From the NCBI RefSeq assembly GCF_002836945.1, contig NZ_NIJM01000015.1, positions 1 to 64,000 of the forward strand: a stretch of 64,000 nt of DNA, written 5' to 3'. The position numbers were made by a program, and so were the translations under genes. Each line of letters opens with the position of its first letter. Position 1 is the stretch's first letter. The notes beneath the pieces are model-generated. The model worked only from the letters and a program-made list of their open reading frames with translations. It was not told the DNA's origin and searched no databases. This document shows, piece after piece, positions 44,826 to 53,813 of this stretch. This DNA is from Shewanella chilikensis. GTDB taxonomy: Bacteria > Pseudomonadota > Gammaproteobacteria > Enterobacterales > Shewanellaceae.

Positions 44826-45470
44826 TCACTCCTTGTGCTGGTTGAGGCGTCTGAGATCTGCGCCCGTGTCTATGTCTATGGCGGCGCGGTGCAGCACTAT
44901 CCGGCCCAGTCGTTGTTGTTGTAATTTCTCGGTCAGCAGGGCCTTGGCCCCTCGGTCACCCTGCAGTTGGCTAAGGGCGTTGAAGTCTGTGGCATTAAAG
45001 ATAGCAGGCGCGCCGGGGGCGTCCCGGTAAAAGGCGCTGCTGCTGAGTTGGCTGCCCAGCCAACAGTCGAGTAATTCAAGGTAATCGGCGCTAGTGAGCG
45101 CAACCTGATCGGCCAGCGCCAGTAGCAGGGCATCGGCGGAGCAGGCCTTGGCTTGCTCCGCGGCCAGAGCGATGGAGTGCCCCAGCCCCTGCTGCCAGAG
45201 AGGATTGAAACAGCAGCTGGCATGGGGCGGCAACAACGCTTGCAGTTGCTCCTTGTGGCCGCCGAGTATGGTCAGCAGCGGCAGCAGCTCAAGCTTGGGG
45301 TACTTCAGGCTTGTCTGAGCGCGCATCTGCTCCAGCGCTTGCCAGCTGAGGCGCAGCAGCGGCGTGCCATGGCTGTCCTGTGCCGCCAGTTTGGCGTGGC
45401 CGGGCACTGAGTCATCGGCGGCGAAGCGGCTCGATGCTCCGGCGGCCAGTAACACAGGCAATAGCCTCAT
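44826..45470 (-). CDS. MocA-like molybdenum cofactor nucleotidyltransferase
   Basis: This 214-residue GlnA/MobA-type NTP transferase has the N-terminal nucleotide loop LLPVLLAAGASSRFAADD and ALLLALADQVALTSADYL, the DQ form of the usual Mg-binding region. It would add CMP to molybdopterin (MCD cofactor) for the hydroxylase encoded downstream. An insertion DSVPGHAKL follows the first loop. It overlaps xdhC by 4 bases upstream and is separated from the 2Fe-2S gene by 3 bases. Confidence 0.88.
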   Translation of the reverse strand: MRLLPVLLAAGASSRFAADDSVPGHAKLAAQDSHGTPLLRLSWQALEQMRAQTSLKYPKLELLPLLTILGGHKEQLQALLPPHASCCFNPLWQQGLGHSIALAAEQAKACSADALLLALADQVALTSADYLELLDCWLGSQLSSSAFYRDAPGAPAIFNATDFNALSQLQGDRGAKALLTEKLQQQRLGRIVLHRAAIDIDTGADLRRLNQHKE

Positions 45471-46519
45471 GGCATCAGGCCCTCAAGCCCAGTCATGGGC
45501 GCATCAAACAAAACCCCGTGGCACTGGGCCAAAATGCTGAGGGCGATGGCCCCCGGGAGTTCGCCGCCGAGTGCCAGTCCGGCGGGCGCCGCCAGTGGCA
45601 TGGCAAAGTCTGCCAGTTTAAGGCTGGCATGTTTGAGTACCTTATCGCGCCTGTGAGTTGGCCCCAATAGCGCCAGATAGCGTGGGCAGCTTACTTGCAG
45701 CCGTTTGAGAATGGCGCTGTCGAGCTCGACATTGTGGTGCATCACTATGGCACCATCCTGACGCTTGAGCCAATCGGCATCCAGCTGGTCGGCGCCGAGT
45801 TTGATTATGTCGCAACCGGCAAAGTCATGGCTGCGGGCGTAGGCGGCTCTGGGGTCGACGACGCTCACCTGCCAGTCCAGTTGCAAAGCCATCTGCGCCA
45901 GCGGTTTGGCATCCAGACCGCCGCCGAAAATCGCAATCGCAGGTTTGGGGCCCACGGGTACGGTTAACCAGCTCTGTTGCCCGTTCTGCCCAGTCTCTGG
46001 ACTCCAAATCCCGGTGCGGCGAAAGTCATTGGCGGGGAATGGCAGAGGCTCGGCATAGGTTGAGGGTGAACCCAGGGGCAAAAAGCGCGCCTCAAGGGCT
46101 GCGGGCGCTTCACCGGCTTTTGGCATCAACAGCTGCCAGAAGCCGGATTGACCGGCATTCAGAGCCTGGCGCAACTCATCGAGTGCCAGAAAATGATTCT
46201 CCCGCCCCAGAGGCAGCAGGCAGATGTTCACCAAGCCGCCACAACCCAGTTGGTAACTGGCATCCTGATCATCGCGGGCGTCATAACAGACCTCCACCAC
46301 CCTTTGTTCCGTCAGGGCCTTGTGTGCCTGATGGCGCAGATCGGCCTCCAAACAGCCGCCGCTGAGGATCCCCAGGCTCTGGCCCAGGGGATGAAACAGC
46401 ATCATGGCTCCGGGTTTGCGATAAGAAGAGCCTTGTACCGAGGTGAGCAGCACCAGCACCCAGGGCTCGTCTGCGCTGAGAGCCCATTGTTGCAGCAAGG
46501 TTTGCAGATGGTGCGCCAT
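45467..46519 (-). CDS. XdhC-family Mo-enzyme maturation factor
   Basis: This 350-residue protein has the N-terminal XdhC/CoxI domain (VLVLLTSVQGSSYRKPGAMML, GILSGGCLEADL) and a C-terminal Rossmann-like XdhC_C domain (PAIAIFGGGLDAKPLAQMA, GLALGGELPGAIALSILAQ). XdhC proteins bind molybdopterin, promote its sulfuration and insert it in the hydroxylase. It is the first gene of the four-gene operon 46519-42130, with all junctions overlapping or nearly so. Confidence 0.93.
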   Translation of the reverse strand: MAHHLQTLLQQWALSADEPWVLVLLTSVQGSSYRKPGAMMLFHPLGQSLGILSGGCLEADLRHQAHKALTEQRVVEVCYDARDDQDASYQLGCGGLVNICLLPLGRENHFLALDELRQALNAGQSGFWQLLMPKAGEAPAALEARFLPLGSPSTYAEPLPFPANDFRRTGIWSPETGQNGQQSWLTVPVGPKPAIAIFGGGLDAKPLAQMALQLDWQVSVVDPRAAYARSHDFAGCDIIKLGADQLDADWLKRQDGAIVMHHNVELDSAILKRLQVSCPRYLALLGPTHRRDKVLKHASLKLADFAMPLAAPAGLALGGELPGAIALSILAQCHGVLFDAPMTGLEGLMP

Positions 46520-46638
46520 AAACTTCCCGTGTTTTTGGTGGAGAAGTTAGCATTGCATAAAATAGCACCGGGAAACAATCTTGTCGGGTGTGGCAAGTCA
46601 GGGAGGGGGAGTGGGACTCGGCGACAAGCGCAGTAAAA

Positions 46639-46660
46639 AGGCCCGCCTGTCGGCGAGCCT
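46639..46660 (-). terminator. Terminator after the NapH-like gene
   Basis: The minus strand has AGGCTCGCC-GACA-GGCGGGCCT followed by TTTTT. It separates the NapH-like gene from the xdhC operon. Confidence 0.85.
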
Positions 46661-46672
46661 GAGTGGTTAAGT

Positions 46673-47956
46673 TTAGTGACCTACATAGTCGATCATCTGC
46701 AGCAGTTGCATCCGAACCGCATCCGGCGTTTGGCTTTCCCAGAAGCCCGAGGTGTAGGCTATCAAGGGCAGCAGGAACAGCAGTCCGAGTACCAGCAGCA
46801 TTACCGACTTGGCCGACCAGAAATGATTGCGGCTAAGGCCGAACCCCAGCGCCGCTTTCTTGGGACAGGCGGCCACGCAGCGCATGCAGGCCTGGCATTC
46901 ATCGCTGTGCACTGTATTTTTGGTATGCACTATGATGCCGGCCGGACAGGCGCGGGTGCACTTGTCGCATTTCATCCCCTTGGACTCTATCAGGCAATGC
47001 TCAGGGGCGCGGCGGATTTTCAGCGGGCTGAGAAAACTCAGCAGTCCCAGCAGGGCGCCATAGGGGCAGAGGTAACGGCAAAATCCCTGACGGCGCCAGG
47101 CGACAATGGCAAGGATCAGGCCAAAGCAGGCCAGGGTGATGAGTCCCGGAGTGATGAAAAACAGCGCCATCTTGAGATCGGCTATCTTGTGATAATTACT
47201 CTCCAGGTAGCCGGGGATCCCCATAGACGGCATGCCCAACACTATGTAGAGCAGCGCCGCCAACAGCAGATACTTGAGCATACGCAGTGGCCAGTCGAGC
47301 CAGGCAGGCGGCATAAATTCGCGCTTGATAAAGCGTTTACGCAGGCGATAGAGGTACTCTCCGGCCAACCCCAGCGGGCAGGCCCAGCCACAGAAGGCCC
47401 GCTTGCACAGCAGTCCGGTCAACAACACCACCGCCAGCATCACGGCCGCCGCCGGGTGGGTTTGATCCCAGAGTCCCAGGGTGGCTATCGCCTTGAGTTC
47501 TATACCGCCGGCAATGGGCAGAAACGCATCCACCACATCCGGGCGCCCAATCCAGGGCGTGACTCCGGCCTTGAGCATCAGGCTGTTGATGGTGTACTGA
47601 ATCGCGACCAGAAACAGGGACAGCGCCAACAGGTGCTGGCAGCCGCTGCGCAGGTTATTGATCCTGGGCTCGGATTGCAGCAAGCCGGGGCGCAGTTGCT
47701 GCAGCAATACCAGGCTACCAACGGCTGTCAGCGTGGCCAGCAGTAACATGGGGCTGCTGCTAATCAGCAGCGCGGTTAAAATCAGCAGCAAAGTGAGGCC
47801 GGCGCCGAAACGGCGGCCGCTCCACCAGAGTTGGCTGACACCATAGAGGAGTGCCAGCATGAGGGTGAGCGATTCGGTCAGTGTCATGAGAATATAGGCC
47901 AGCATCAAAGGACTGCCTATTGTGAACTCAAATAAGGGCACAAGTTCTTGAGTCAA
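46673..47956 (-). CDS. NapH/MauN-like membrane ferredoxin protein
   Basis: This 427-residue inner-membrane protein has about eight helices, cytoplasmic CxxxCP motifs typical of NapH/NosR/CcoG relatives (FCGWACPLG, CRYLCPYGALLG), and a ferredoxin domain with CDKCTRACP and CQACMRCVAACP. It probably takes electrons from the quinone pool. The first cluster site seems to lack one ligand of a standard 4Fe-4S set (CxxCxxxCP with a distant Cys, CLIESKGMKC). The N-terminal ~150 residues are an extra hydrophobic region. It stands next to the Mo-hydroxylase operon in the same direction, but a terminator separates them, so a functional link is open. Confidence 0.88.
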   Translation of the reverse strand: MTQELVPLFEFTIGSPLMLAYILMTLTESLTLMLALLYGVSQLWWSGRRFGAGLTLLLILTALLISSSPMLLLATLTAVGSLVLLQQLRPGLLQSEPRINNLRSGCQHLLALSLFLVAIQYTINSLMLKAGVTPWIGRPDVVDAFLPIAGGIELKAIATLGLWDQTHPAAAVMLAVVLLTGLLCKRAFCGWACPLGLAGEYLYRLRKRFIKREFMPPAWLDWPLRMLKYLLLAALLYIVLGMPSMGIPGYLESNYHKIADLKMALFFITPGLITLACFGLILAIVAWRRQGFCRYLCPYGALLGLLSFLSPLKIRRAPEHCLIESKGMKCDKCTRACPAGIIVHTKNTVHSDECQACMRCVAACPKKAALGFGLSRNHFWSAKSVMLLVLGLLFLLPLIAYTSGFWESQTPDAVRMQLLQMIDYVGH

Positions 47957-48026
47957 AAAAGGAAGTGTGCAGCAGATCCAAGTTTACATTCGCAGATGGA
48001 GAAATTCGTGCACTGGCTCACAGCTG

Positions 48027-48051
48027 AAAAAAAGCCCCGCGGTGCGGGGCT
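48027..48051 (-). terminator. Terminator of the DUF2959 lipoprotein gene
   Basis: The minus strand has AGCCCCGC-ACC-GCGGGGCT followed by TTTTTTT, 19 bases past the stop codon. Confidence 0.9.
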
Positions 48052-48069
48052 ATCTCTATGGTTTGGCGG

Positions 48070-48720
48070 TCAGTTACCCGACTCCATTGCTGCGATAAAG
48101 CGGTTGGACTCATCGATGGATTTATTCATCTCTTTGATAAGGCCGGATATATCGCTCTGCAGACTGGCAAACTCCCCCTTGATGGCCCCTATGGTCTGGG
48201 CGTTGAGGTTGTGCTTGAGGTAGAGCATGTTGTCTTTCATTGAGGTCAGGATAGGAGGCATCTTGCTCTCGGCTCGGCGCATGCTGCGGATCAGTTGCTC
48301 GTAGGAGCGGCGGGTCTCTTTCAGCTTGGCCTGGCTCTTACTGCGCAGGCTGGCCTTGCTGATCTCACCGATTTCCCCTTGCCACTCATCAAACAGGGCT
48401 TCGGCCACATCTTCCACCTTGTTGATTCGGTTGCTGACATCGTCGGCGGCTTCCTGGGCCGACTCATATTCGTCTTTGGCCTTGTTGTAAGCCTTTTCCA
48501 GATCGCCACCGTCATGGTTCAGCAGTGCCTGCATCTCTTCCAGTGCCGAACTGAACTGCTCCTGCGCTTCCTGTTGCGATTCTTTGGCGTCTTTGACCCG
48601 GTCGACCATGATGTCACGTTTGTGATAGCCAACCTTTTCCATGGCACCGTAATAGGCACTTTGGCAACCACCCAGCAGCAATCCCAGGCTGACCAGGGCG
48701 GTGGTGAGGATCTTGTTCAT
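48070..48720 (-). CDS. DUF2959 lipoprotein with coiled coils
   Basis: This 216-residue lipoprotein has the signal MNKILTTALVSLGLLLGGC and a long helical body rich in Lys/Glu/Ala (KRDIMVDRVKDAKESQQEAQEQFSSALEEM), predicted to form coiled coils. It matches the DUF2959 family of gammaproteobacterial envelope proteins, whose role is unknown. The start at 48720 gives a proper lipobox; the open frame further upstream has no start supported by context. A 72-aa membrane protein gene lies 20 bases upstream and may be co-transcribed. Confidence 0.9.
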   Translation of the reverse strand: MNKILTTALVSLGLLLGGCQSAYYGAMEKVGYHKRDIMVDRVKDAKESQQEAQEQFSSALEEMQALLNHDGGDLEKAYNKAKDEYESAQEAADDVSNRINKVEDVAEALFDEWQGEIGEISKASLRSKSQAKLKETRRSYEQLIRSMRRAESKMPPILTSMKDNMLYLKHNLNAQTIGAIKGEFASLQSDISGLIKEMNKSIDESNRFIAAMESGN

Positions 48721-48740
48721 AAGCTTTCTCTTTTGTCTAT

Positions 48741-48959
48741 TTATGCTTTGTATTTGGCGGCATCTATGATGCACCAGAGATGGGCGATGGCACCTATGAT
48801 AGCAGGAACTACCAACCACCAGAGGGCGTAACCTGTGACTGTTACCAGAAAGAAGATCAGTGCGGCCAGGATCCGCCCCTGAACCAACTGCCCCAAACCC
48901 GGGAAAAATACGCTTGCCAGCGCGGCAATCACATTGCCCGCCGATCCTTGTTGTGACAT
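48741..48959 (-). CDS. Small membrane protein, 72 aa
   Basis: This 72-residue protein has two hydrophobic segments (VIAALASVFFPGLGQLVQGRI and AALIFFLVTVTGYALWWLVV) and a third near IIGAIAHLWCIIDA. The phrase FFPGLGQLVQGR resembles the TM2/PrsW-like small membrane domain. AGGAGAG precedes the ATG. The role is unknown, and it probably shares a transcript with the DUF2959 lipoprotein. Confidence 0.82.
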   Translation of the reverse strand: MSQQGSAGNVIAALASVFFPGLGQLVQGRILAALIFFLVTVTGYALWWLVVPAIIGAIAHLWCIIDAAKYKA

Positions 48960-49141
48960 TAACTCTCTCCTTTAAATTGTGGAAGAAGCGCTGAACGACG
49001 GGCCTCGGCGCATGCCTATGCATAGCGCTGGCGTCATTCCCGGCTTCCTTTGCCCTGCTGCAGTGGCAGCATCACACTTTGTAATCCGGGCATTATTGTA
49101 CGAAGATAGCGACACTAGACCCAGAGGATCAAGAGAAAACC

Positions 49142-50029
49142 GTGAGCAACAAGATAGATACCCGCAATTTCAGTTTGTTTATGAAAGGCTGCTGGCACTT
49201 CCTGCTGCACTTGAAACAGAGATTGCAGGACGATCAAATCAATATCCGAGCCGGTCATCTGGCCTATGTGACCCTATTGTCGCTGGTGCCCATGGTGGCC
49301 GTTACCATGTCTATGCTGTCGGCTTTCCCTGTCTTCAAGGGGGTGCGGCAACTGATAGAAAACTTTATTTATCAAAACTTTCTGCCGGCCGCAGGCGATA
49401 CGGTTCAGGTCTATATCAACGAGTTTGTCGGCAACGCCTCCAAGGGCACGGCCGTCGGTATCGGCGCCCTGGTGGTGGTGGCCATTTTGCTGATCTCCGC
49501 CATCGACAAGGCGCTGAACTATATCTGGCGCACCAAAGAAAAACGCCAGACTGTCGTGTCTTTTTCCATGTACTGGATGATCCTGACGCTGGGCCCAGTG
49601 CTGATGGGGGCCAGCCTGGCGGCCACCTCCTACTTGGTATCGCTGAAGATATTCAACGAAGCCGATACTTATGGTGTAGGTAGTTTCTTTGTCGCGCGTT
49701 TGCCATTTCTGTTTTCTGTCGCGGCCTTCCTGCTGCTTTACACTGTGGTCCCCAATCAAAAGGTGAAGCTGCTGCATGCCCTGCTCGGGGCCATAGTGGC
49801 TGCCTTGCTGTTTGAGGCGGGCAAGAAAGGTTTTGCCCTGTATGTGACTCACTTCCCCAGCTACGAGGCGATTTACGGCGCCTTAGCGACGATTCCGATA
49901 CTGTTTGTCTGGGTCTATCTGTCCTGGATGATTGTCCTGATGGGAGCCGAGATCACCGCTTCTTTGCCGGAATTCCTCGATGGTGACGCCCCATTGGAGC
50001 CGCTGGATGATGAACCCGGATCGGCATAA
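49142..50029 (+). CDS. YihY/BrkB-family inner-membrane protein
   Basis: This 295-residue membrane protein of the YihY/UPF0761 family has six hydrophobic helices and the signature [20 protein letters not shown]. It also has YNFxWRTKE-like [12 protein letters not shown] and the C-terminal [27 protein letters not shown]. It was once annotated as RNase BN, which was later disproved for this family; the true role is unclear (possibly lipid or solute transport). The start is GTG at 49142. The last 20 bases overlap the next gene. Confidence 0.92.
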   Translation: MSNKIDTRNFSLFMKGCWHFLLHLKQRLQDDQINIRAGHLAYVTLLSLVPMVAVTMSMLSAFPVFKGVRQLIENFIYQNFLPAAGDTVQVYINEFVGNASKGTAVGIGALVVVAILLISAIDKALNYIWRTKEKRQTVVSFSMYWMILTLGPVLMGASLAATSYLVSLKIFNEADTYGVGSFFVARLPFLFSVAAFLLLYTVVPNQKVKLLHALLGAIVAALLFEAGKKGFALYVTHFPSYEAIYGALATIPILFVWVYLSWMIVLMGAEITASLPEFLDGDAPLEPLDDEPGSA

Positions 50030-50972
50030 TCCGTTTGCCCGCGACTGGCTGGAGGTGGGTGACGGCCACCGCCTGTATCTGGCGCAATTCGGCAACCCGG
50101 AAGGCATCCCGCTGCTGTATCTGCACGGCGGGCCCGGCGCCGGTTGCAACCTTGAAGAGTTGGCGCTGTTTGATCTGCGCCGCTTTCGCTTGTTGTTTCT
50201 GGATCAGAGGGGCGCCGGCTTATCGCGCTCCGAGAAAGGCCTGGCGCAGAATCACTTCCAGGGCCTGCTCGATGATCTCGAGTCGGTCAGGGAGGCGCTG
50301 CGGTTGCCGCGCTGGTGTCTGGCAGGGGGCTCATTCGGGGCAACCTTGGGGCTGGTGTACGGCGGTTTATTCCCTGAGCGGGTCATAGCCCAGACATATT
50401 GGGGCAGCTTTATCCCCTCTGCCGAGGGCCGCGATTGGCTCTATGGTGCTGCTGGCGCCGCCAGCCGTTTCCCGGTGGACTATCATGGTTTTTCCCGCTG
50501 GCTATCCAGGAGTGAGCGCAGCACTGCGGCGCTGCTGGAAAGCTATGCCAAGGGATTTACTTGCCTCAATGCCCAGGATTATGTCCGCAGTTGGCTGCGC
50601 TGGGAGCAACATCTGTCTTTACCCGGGGTGCTGTTGCCACCGCCAAGGGCGCCTAGGGACAGCAATATGGCCAGAATCGAACTTCACTATGCCCGCCATC
50701 ACTATTTCGAAGCCATGAGTCTATTTGACGCAGGGCTCAATAACTGGCCGAAACAGACCTGCTTGCTGCAGGGGGAAAATGACTGGGTCTGTCCAACTCA
50801 CTTGCTGCAGGCTCAGCTTGCGCGCCAGATCCGCCCGGTCGAGTTGCAGCTGGTGGCCGGAGGTCATCACTCGCTGGTGGATGATAAAATGCGTCACGCC
50901 GTGGTTGCAGCCCTGTGTGCTATGGGCGACACTGCGGCCTCTTGTGAAACAGAATTAAGGAGTCAGGATTGA
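50010..50972 (+). CDS. pip: Prolyl aminopeptidase (proline iminopeptidase)
   Basis: This 320-residue alpha/beta-hydrolase releases N-terminal proline from peptides in the cytoplasm. Signatures are [10 protein letters not shown] (oxyanion region), DQRGAGLSR, the nucleophile elbow [10 protein letters not shown], and the C-terminal catalytic His in AGGHHSL. The usual elbow is GGSWGSTLAL, so it is slightly divergent. The start at 50007 or 50010 overlaps yihY. The stop codon overlaps the TTG start of dtd. It is part of a yihY-pip-dtd-thioesterase operon. Confidence 0.9.
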   Translation: MNPDRHNPFARDWLEVGDGHRLYLAQFGNPEGIPLLYLHGGPGAGCNLEELALFDLRRFRLLFLDQRGAGLSRSEKGLAQNHFQGLLDDLESVREALRLPRWCLAGGSFGATLGLVYGGLFPERVIAQTYWGSFIPSAEGRDWLYGAAGAASRFPVDYHGFSRWLSRSERSTAALLESYAKGFTCLNAQDYVRSWLRWEQHLSLPGVLLPPPRAPRDSNMARIELHYARHHYFEAMSLFDAGLNNWPKQTCLLQGENDWVCPTHLLQAQLARQIRPVELQLVAGGHHSLVDDKMRHAVVAALCAMGDTAASCETELRSQD

Positions 50973-51406
50973 TCGCCCTGATACAGAGAGTCAGCCGTGC
51001 CAAGGTAACAGTTGCCGATGAAGTGACCGGCGCCATAGATAAAGGTTTGTTGGTGTTGCTGGGCGTTGAACGCCAGGATGATATGGCGGCGATGGAAAAG
51101 TTGGCCACCAAGGTGATGAATTACCGGGTGTTCAGCGATGACAACGGCAAGATGAACCTCAATCTGACTCAGGTCGGCGGGCAGTTGTTGGTGGTGTCGC
51201 AATTTACCCTGGCGGCCGATACCAGCCGCGGTCTGCGTCCCAGTTTCTCGGGTGGTGCCAGTCCGGCTCAGGCCGAAGAGCTCTATGAAGCCTTTGTGGC
51301 ATTTTGCCGCAGCAAGGGGGTGACCACAGAAACCGGCCGCTTCGCTGCCGATATGCAGGTGGAACTGCTGAACGACGGGCCAGTGACCTTTAATCTGAGT
51401 GTTTGA
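50969..51406 (+). CDS. dtd: D-aminoacyl-tRNA deacylase
   Basis: This 145-residue enzyme hydrolyses D-amino acids from mischarged tRNAs. The N-terminus [15 protein letters not shown], the active-site [23 protein letters not shown] and the NDGPVTF motif are all present, and the length is canonical. The start is the rare codon TTG at 50969, inside TTGA shared with the pip stop; AAGGAGTCAGG precedes it. This implies translational coupling to pip. Confidence 0.96.
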   Translation: MIALIQRVSRAKVTVADEVTGAIDKGLLVLLGVERQDDMAAMEKLATKVMNYRVFSDDNGKMNLNLTQVGGQLLVVSQFTLAADTSRGLRPSFSGGASPAQAEELYEAFVAFCRSKGVTTETGRFAADMQVELLNDGPVTFNLSV

Positions 51407-51407
51407 T

Positions 51408-51878
51408 ATGTCTGAGCCATCACTGCTTAAGCAACTGGAAAACACCTGGCATGGCACCATCCCCGTCAGTGCCTTTATGGGGATCCGGCCACTGGCTTTT
51501 GATGGCACAGAATTTCGTGTCGGTGCACCGCTACCGCCCAATATCAATCTGCATCAGACCATGTTTGCCGGCAGTATCTATACCCTGTGCACTCTGTGTG
51601 GCTGGGGCATGCTCTGGCTGCAACAGCAGCGGGCCGGAGTGAGTGGTGATATAGTGCTGGCCCAGGCCGAGATCCGTTATCGGGCGCCGGTGACTGCCAA
51701 TCCCGGCGAGTTGATCGAGGCCAGAGTCAGCTGGCCGGGCGTGTCACTGACGCCTTTGAGTGAAGGGCGCAGGGGCAAAGTCAGGCTGGAGGTGGAACTC
51801 TGGAGTCACGGCCTTTGCTGTGCTTCTTTCTTGGGGGTTTACGTCAGCCAGCCCAAGCAAGAGGCGGCCCTGTCCTAG
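51408..51878 (+). CDS. Hotdog thioesterase domain protein (YiiD C-terminal type)
   Basis: This 156-residue protein matches the putative thioesterase half of YiiD (PLPPNINLHQTMFAGSIYTLCTLCGWGMLWL, DIVLAQAEIRYRAPVTA). It lacks the N-terminal acetyltransferase half found in enteric YiiD. It follows dtd with a one-base gap. The GNAT part is not seen nearby. It probably acts on acyl-CoA or acyl-ACP thioesters. Confidence 0.88.
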   Translation: MSEPSLLKQLENTWHGTIPVSAFMGIRPLAFDGTEFRVGAPLPPNINLHQTMFAGSIYTLCTLCGWGMLWLQQQRAGVSGDIVLAQAEIRYRAPVTANPGELIEARVSWPGVSLTPLSEGRRGKVRLEVELWSHGLCCASFLGVYVSQPKQEAALS

Positions 51879-51891
51879 CTGGGATTACCTA

Positions 51892-51923
51892 GGCTTACAG
51901 GTTCGGTTTTAACCTTGTAAGCC
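51892..51923 (+). terminator. Hairpin after the thioesterase gene
   Basis: GGCTTACAGGTT and AACCTTGTAAGCC pair with one bulge around a 7-base loop, 14 bases past the stop codon. No U tract follows, so it is either a weak terminator or an mRNA 3' stabiliser. The rest of the gap to azoR is AT-rich promoter-like DNA. Confidence 0.5.
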
Positions 51924-52038
51924 CTGGATAACAGCCTTTCCTTTCTAAAAAATCGAATATAATATCAAATTTTCTCCGCTTTTTTTCTATTTTATCCATC
52001 AGTAAACTGCTCAGCATAGATTGGAGCAAAAGCTCTGA

Positions 52039-52668
<630 letters not shown>

Positions 52669-52723
52669 GGCAAACATCTCTTCCACCATCAATCTGAACG
52701 CCAGTTGCTTGACTGATTTTGTT

Positions 52724-52906
52724 CTACTGCCCCGGAGGTGGCTCCCCGGGGCTTTTTTGTGACGGCTTGTCCGGCTCGAGCGCTTTGCTGCAAAGGGGAC
52801 AAGCGGCATTAACCCCTTCGGCGGGCCACTGCTCACGATAACGCACCTGCGCAGAGGCTTGACCGCGATGTTGGCTTATCTGAAATCGCCCGGGCTTGCT
52901 TGTCAT
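52724..52906 (-). CDS. Possible small Cys-pair protein, 60 aa
   Basis: This open frame starts 5 bases after the rhodanese stop codon and has a CPLC pair (residues ~36-39), which could suit a small zinc-binding protein. Its last residues run through the azoR terminator hairpin, which is unusual for a real gene. No ribosome site beyond GAG is visible. It is included as a low-confidence candidate only. Confidence 0.3.
   Translation of the reverse strand: MTSKPGRFQISQHRGQASAQVRYREQWPAEGVNAACPLCSKALEPDKPSQKSPGEPPPGQ
52729..52758 (+). terminator. Terminator of azoR
   Basis: GCCCCGG and CCGGGGC pair around a 10-base loop, followed by TTTTTTG. Confidence 0.9.
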
Positions 52907-52911
52907 TTTGG

Positions 52912-53232
52912 TTACTCAGGCTGGCCGCAGACCAGCTCCTTGAAGGCGCCGCCGTTGAGTACGCAATCAAAGCCGTTAGCCCGCAGAATGTCGCAGCCCT
53001 TCTGGGCGCGCATGCCGGCGCCGCAATAGAGCACAAAGGGTTCCTGCTTATTCGGTTGTTGCTTGAGCCAGGTATCCAGGGTATCCAGCGGCACATTCAC
53101 CGCCTGTGGCAGGTGCCCTTCGGCGTATTCGACGGCCGAGCGGACATCCAGTACCCGAACTCCCTTGGCGATCATCTCATGGCATTGCTCTGGGTTCAGG
53201 CGGCCATCTGGTGGCGTGACATTGGTTTGCAT
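52912..53232 (-). CDS. Rhodanese-like sulfurtransferase
   Basis: This 106-residue single-domain rhodanese has VRVLDVRSAVEYAEGHLPQAVNVPL and the active-site loop VLYCGAGMRAQKG, with the catalytic cysteine in YCGAGMR. Such proteins carry a persulfide and pass sulfane sulfur to partners. The start at 53232 is used because GAGAG lies upstream; a longer start adds six residues. No signal peptide is seen, so it is cytoplasmic. The target is unknown. Confidence 0.9.
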   Translation of the reverse strand: MQTNVTPPDGRLNPEQCHEMIAKGVRVLDVRSAVEYAEGHLPQAVNVPLDTLDTWLKQQPNKQEPFVLYCGAGMRAQKGCDILRANGFDCVLNGGAFKELVCGQPE

Positions 53233-53377
53233 TTTCAGACTCTCTATCAATTAGAAATTTTTTAATAAGATTAATCTTATGAAGTTAAAAATGCAATGGC
53301 CTGAATGCTGGTCGTTTTCTCGTCAGGGCTGTTTTTTGTTCTATCCTTTGGAAAAGGAAATGATTTGAAAATAGTGT

Positions 53378-53713
53378 ATGGACAAGAATATGCCATCATC
53401 CCTCTGGTTGCAGGGCCGCAACGCTTCTGAGCGCCTGGAGCGCATTCACGAACATCTACAGCTCAGCTACCCTTGGGTGGATCGTATCGCCTGCGCCCTG
53501 TATCACGAGTCGACCGGGCTGCTAAAAACCTTTATCAACAGCATTCACCGGGGCCAGGCCATAGTGGGCTATGAATATCCCATGTCCGACAGCCCGGTGC
53601 TCAGCCAATTGGCCGCCGGCAAACTGGACGACCACTGCGTCGAAGCCTTGGCGGCTTCGACTACACAGATCCTGGATATCATGGGGCGCTGCCGCGACGA
53701 CAAGGCGGCCTGA
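53378..53713 (+). CDS. GAF-like N-terminal fragment protein, 111 aa
   Basis: This 111-residue soluble protein reads RNASERLERIHEHLQLSYPWVDRIACALYHESTGLLKTFINS. That looks like the start of a GAF sensor domain found at the N-terminus of larger Shewanella signalling proteins (for example with HD-GYP or GGDEF outputs). Here the frame stops before any output domain. It is either a natural stand-alone GAF protein or a truncated remnant. No co-transcribed partner lies on the same strand. Confidence 0.6.
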   Translation: MDKNMPSSLWLQGRNASERLERIHEHLQLSYPWVDRIACALYHESTGLLKTFINSIHRGQAIVGYEYPMSDSPVLSQLAAGKLDDHCVEALAASTTQILDIMGRCRDDKAA

Positions 53714-53758
53714 AAAGAGGCCAGCAGTGCCGATGCATTCCGTTAAAGCTTTCTTGGG

Positions 53759-53800
53759 CTTCCTCTGGTTTTCTAGGGTTTCCTCTGGTTTCTAGTGCTT
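53759..53800. repeat. Two tandem 20-bp CT-rich repeats
   Basis: TCCTCTGGTTTTCTAGGGTT is followed directly by TCCTCTGGTTTCTAGTGCTT in the 100-base gap before the polyene operon's last gene. It may mark decay of the end of the GAF-like gene. Confidence 0.6.
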
Positions 53801-53813
53801 CCTGGGGCTAAGC

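Noticed and set aside
46676..47746. 356-codon plus-strand frame opposite the NapH-like gene
   Set aside because: Antisense shadow; the minus strand has ferredoxin and membrane motifs.
49142..50029. RNase BN annotation for the YihY-family protein
   Set aside because: That activity was reassigned to another protein; this is a six-helix membrane protein.
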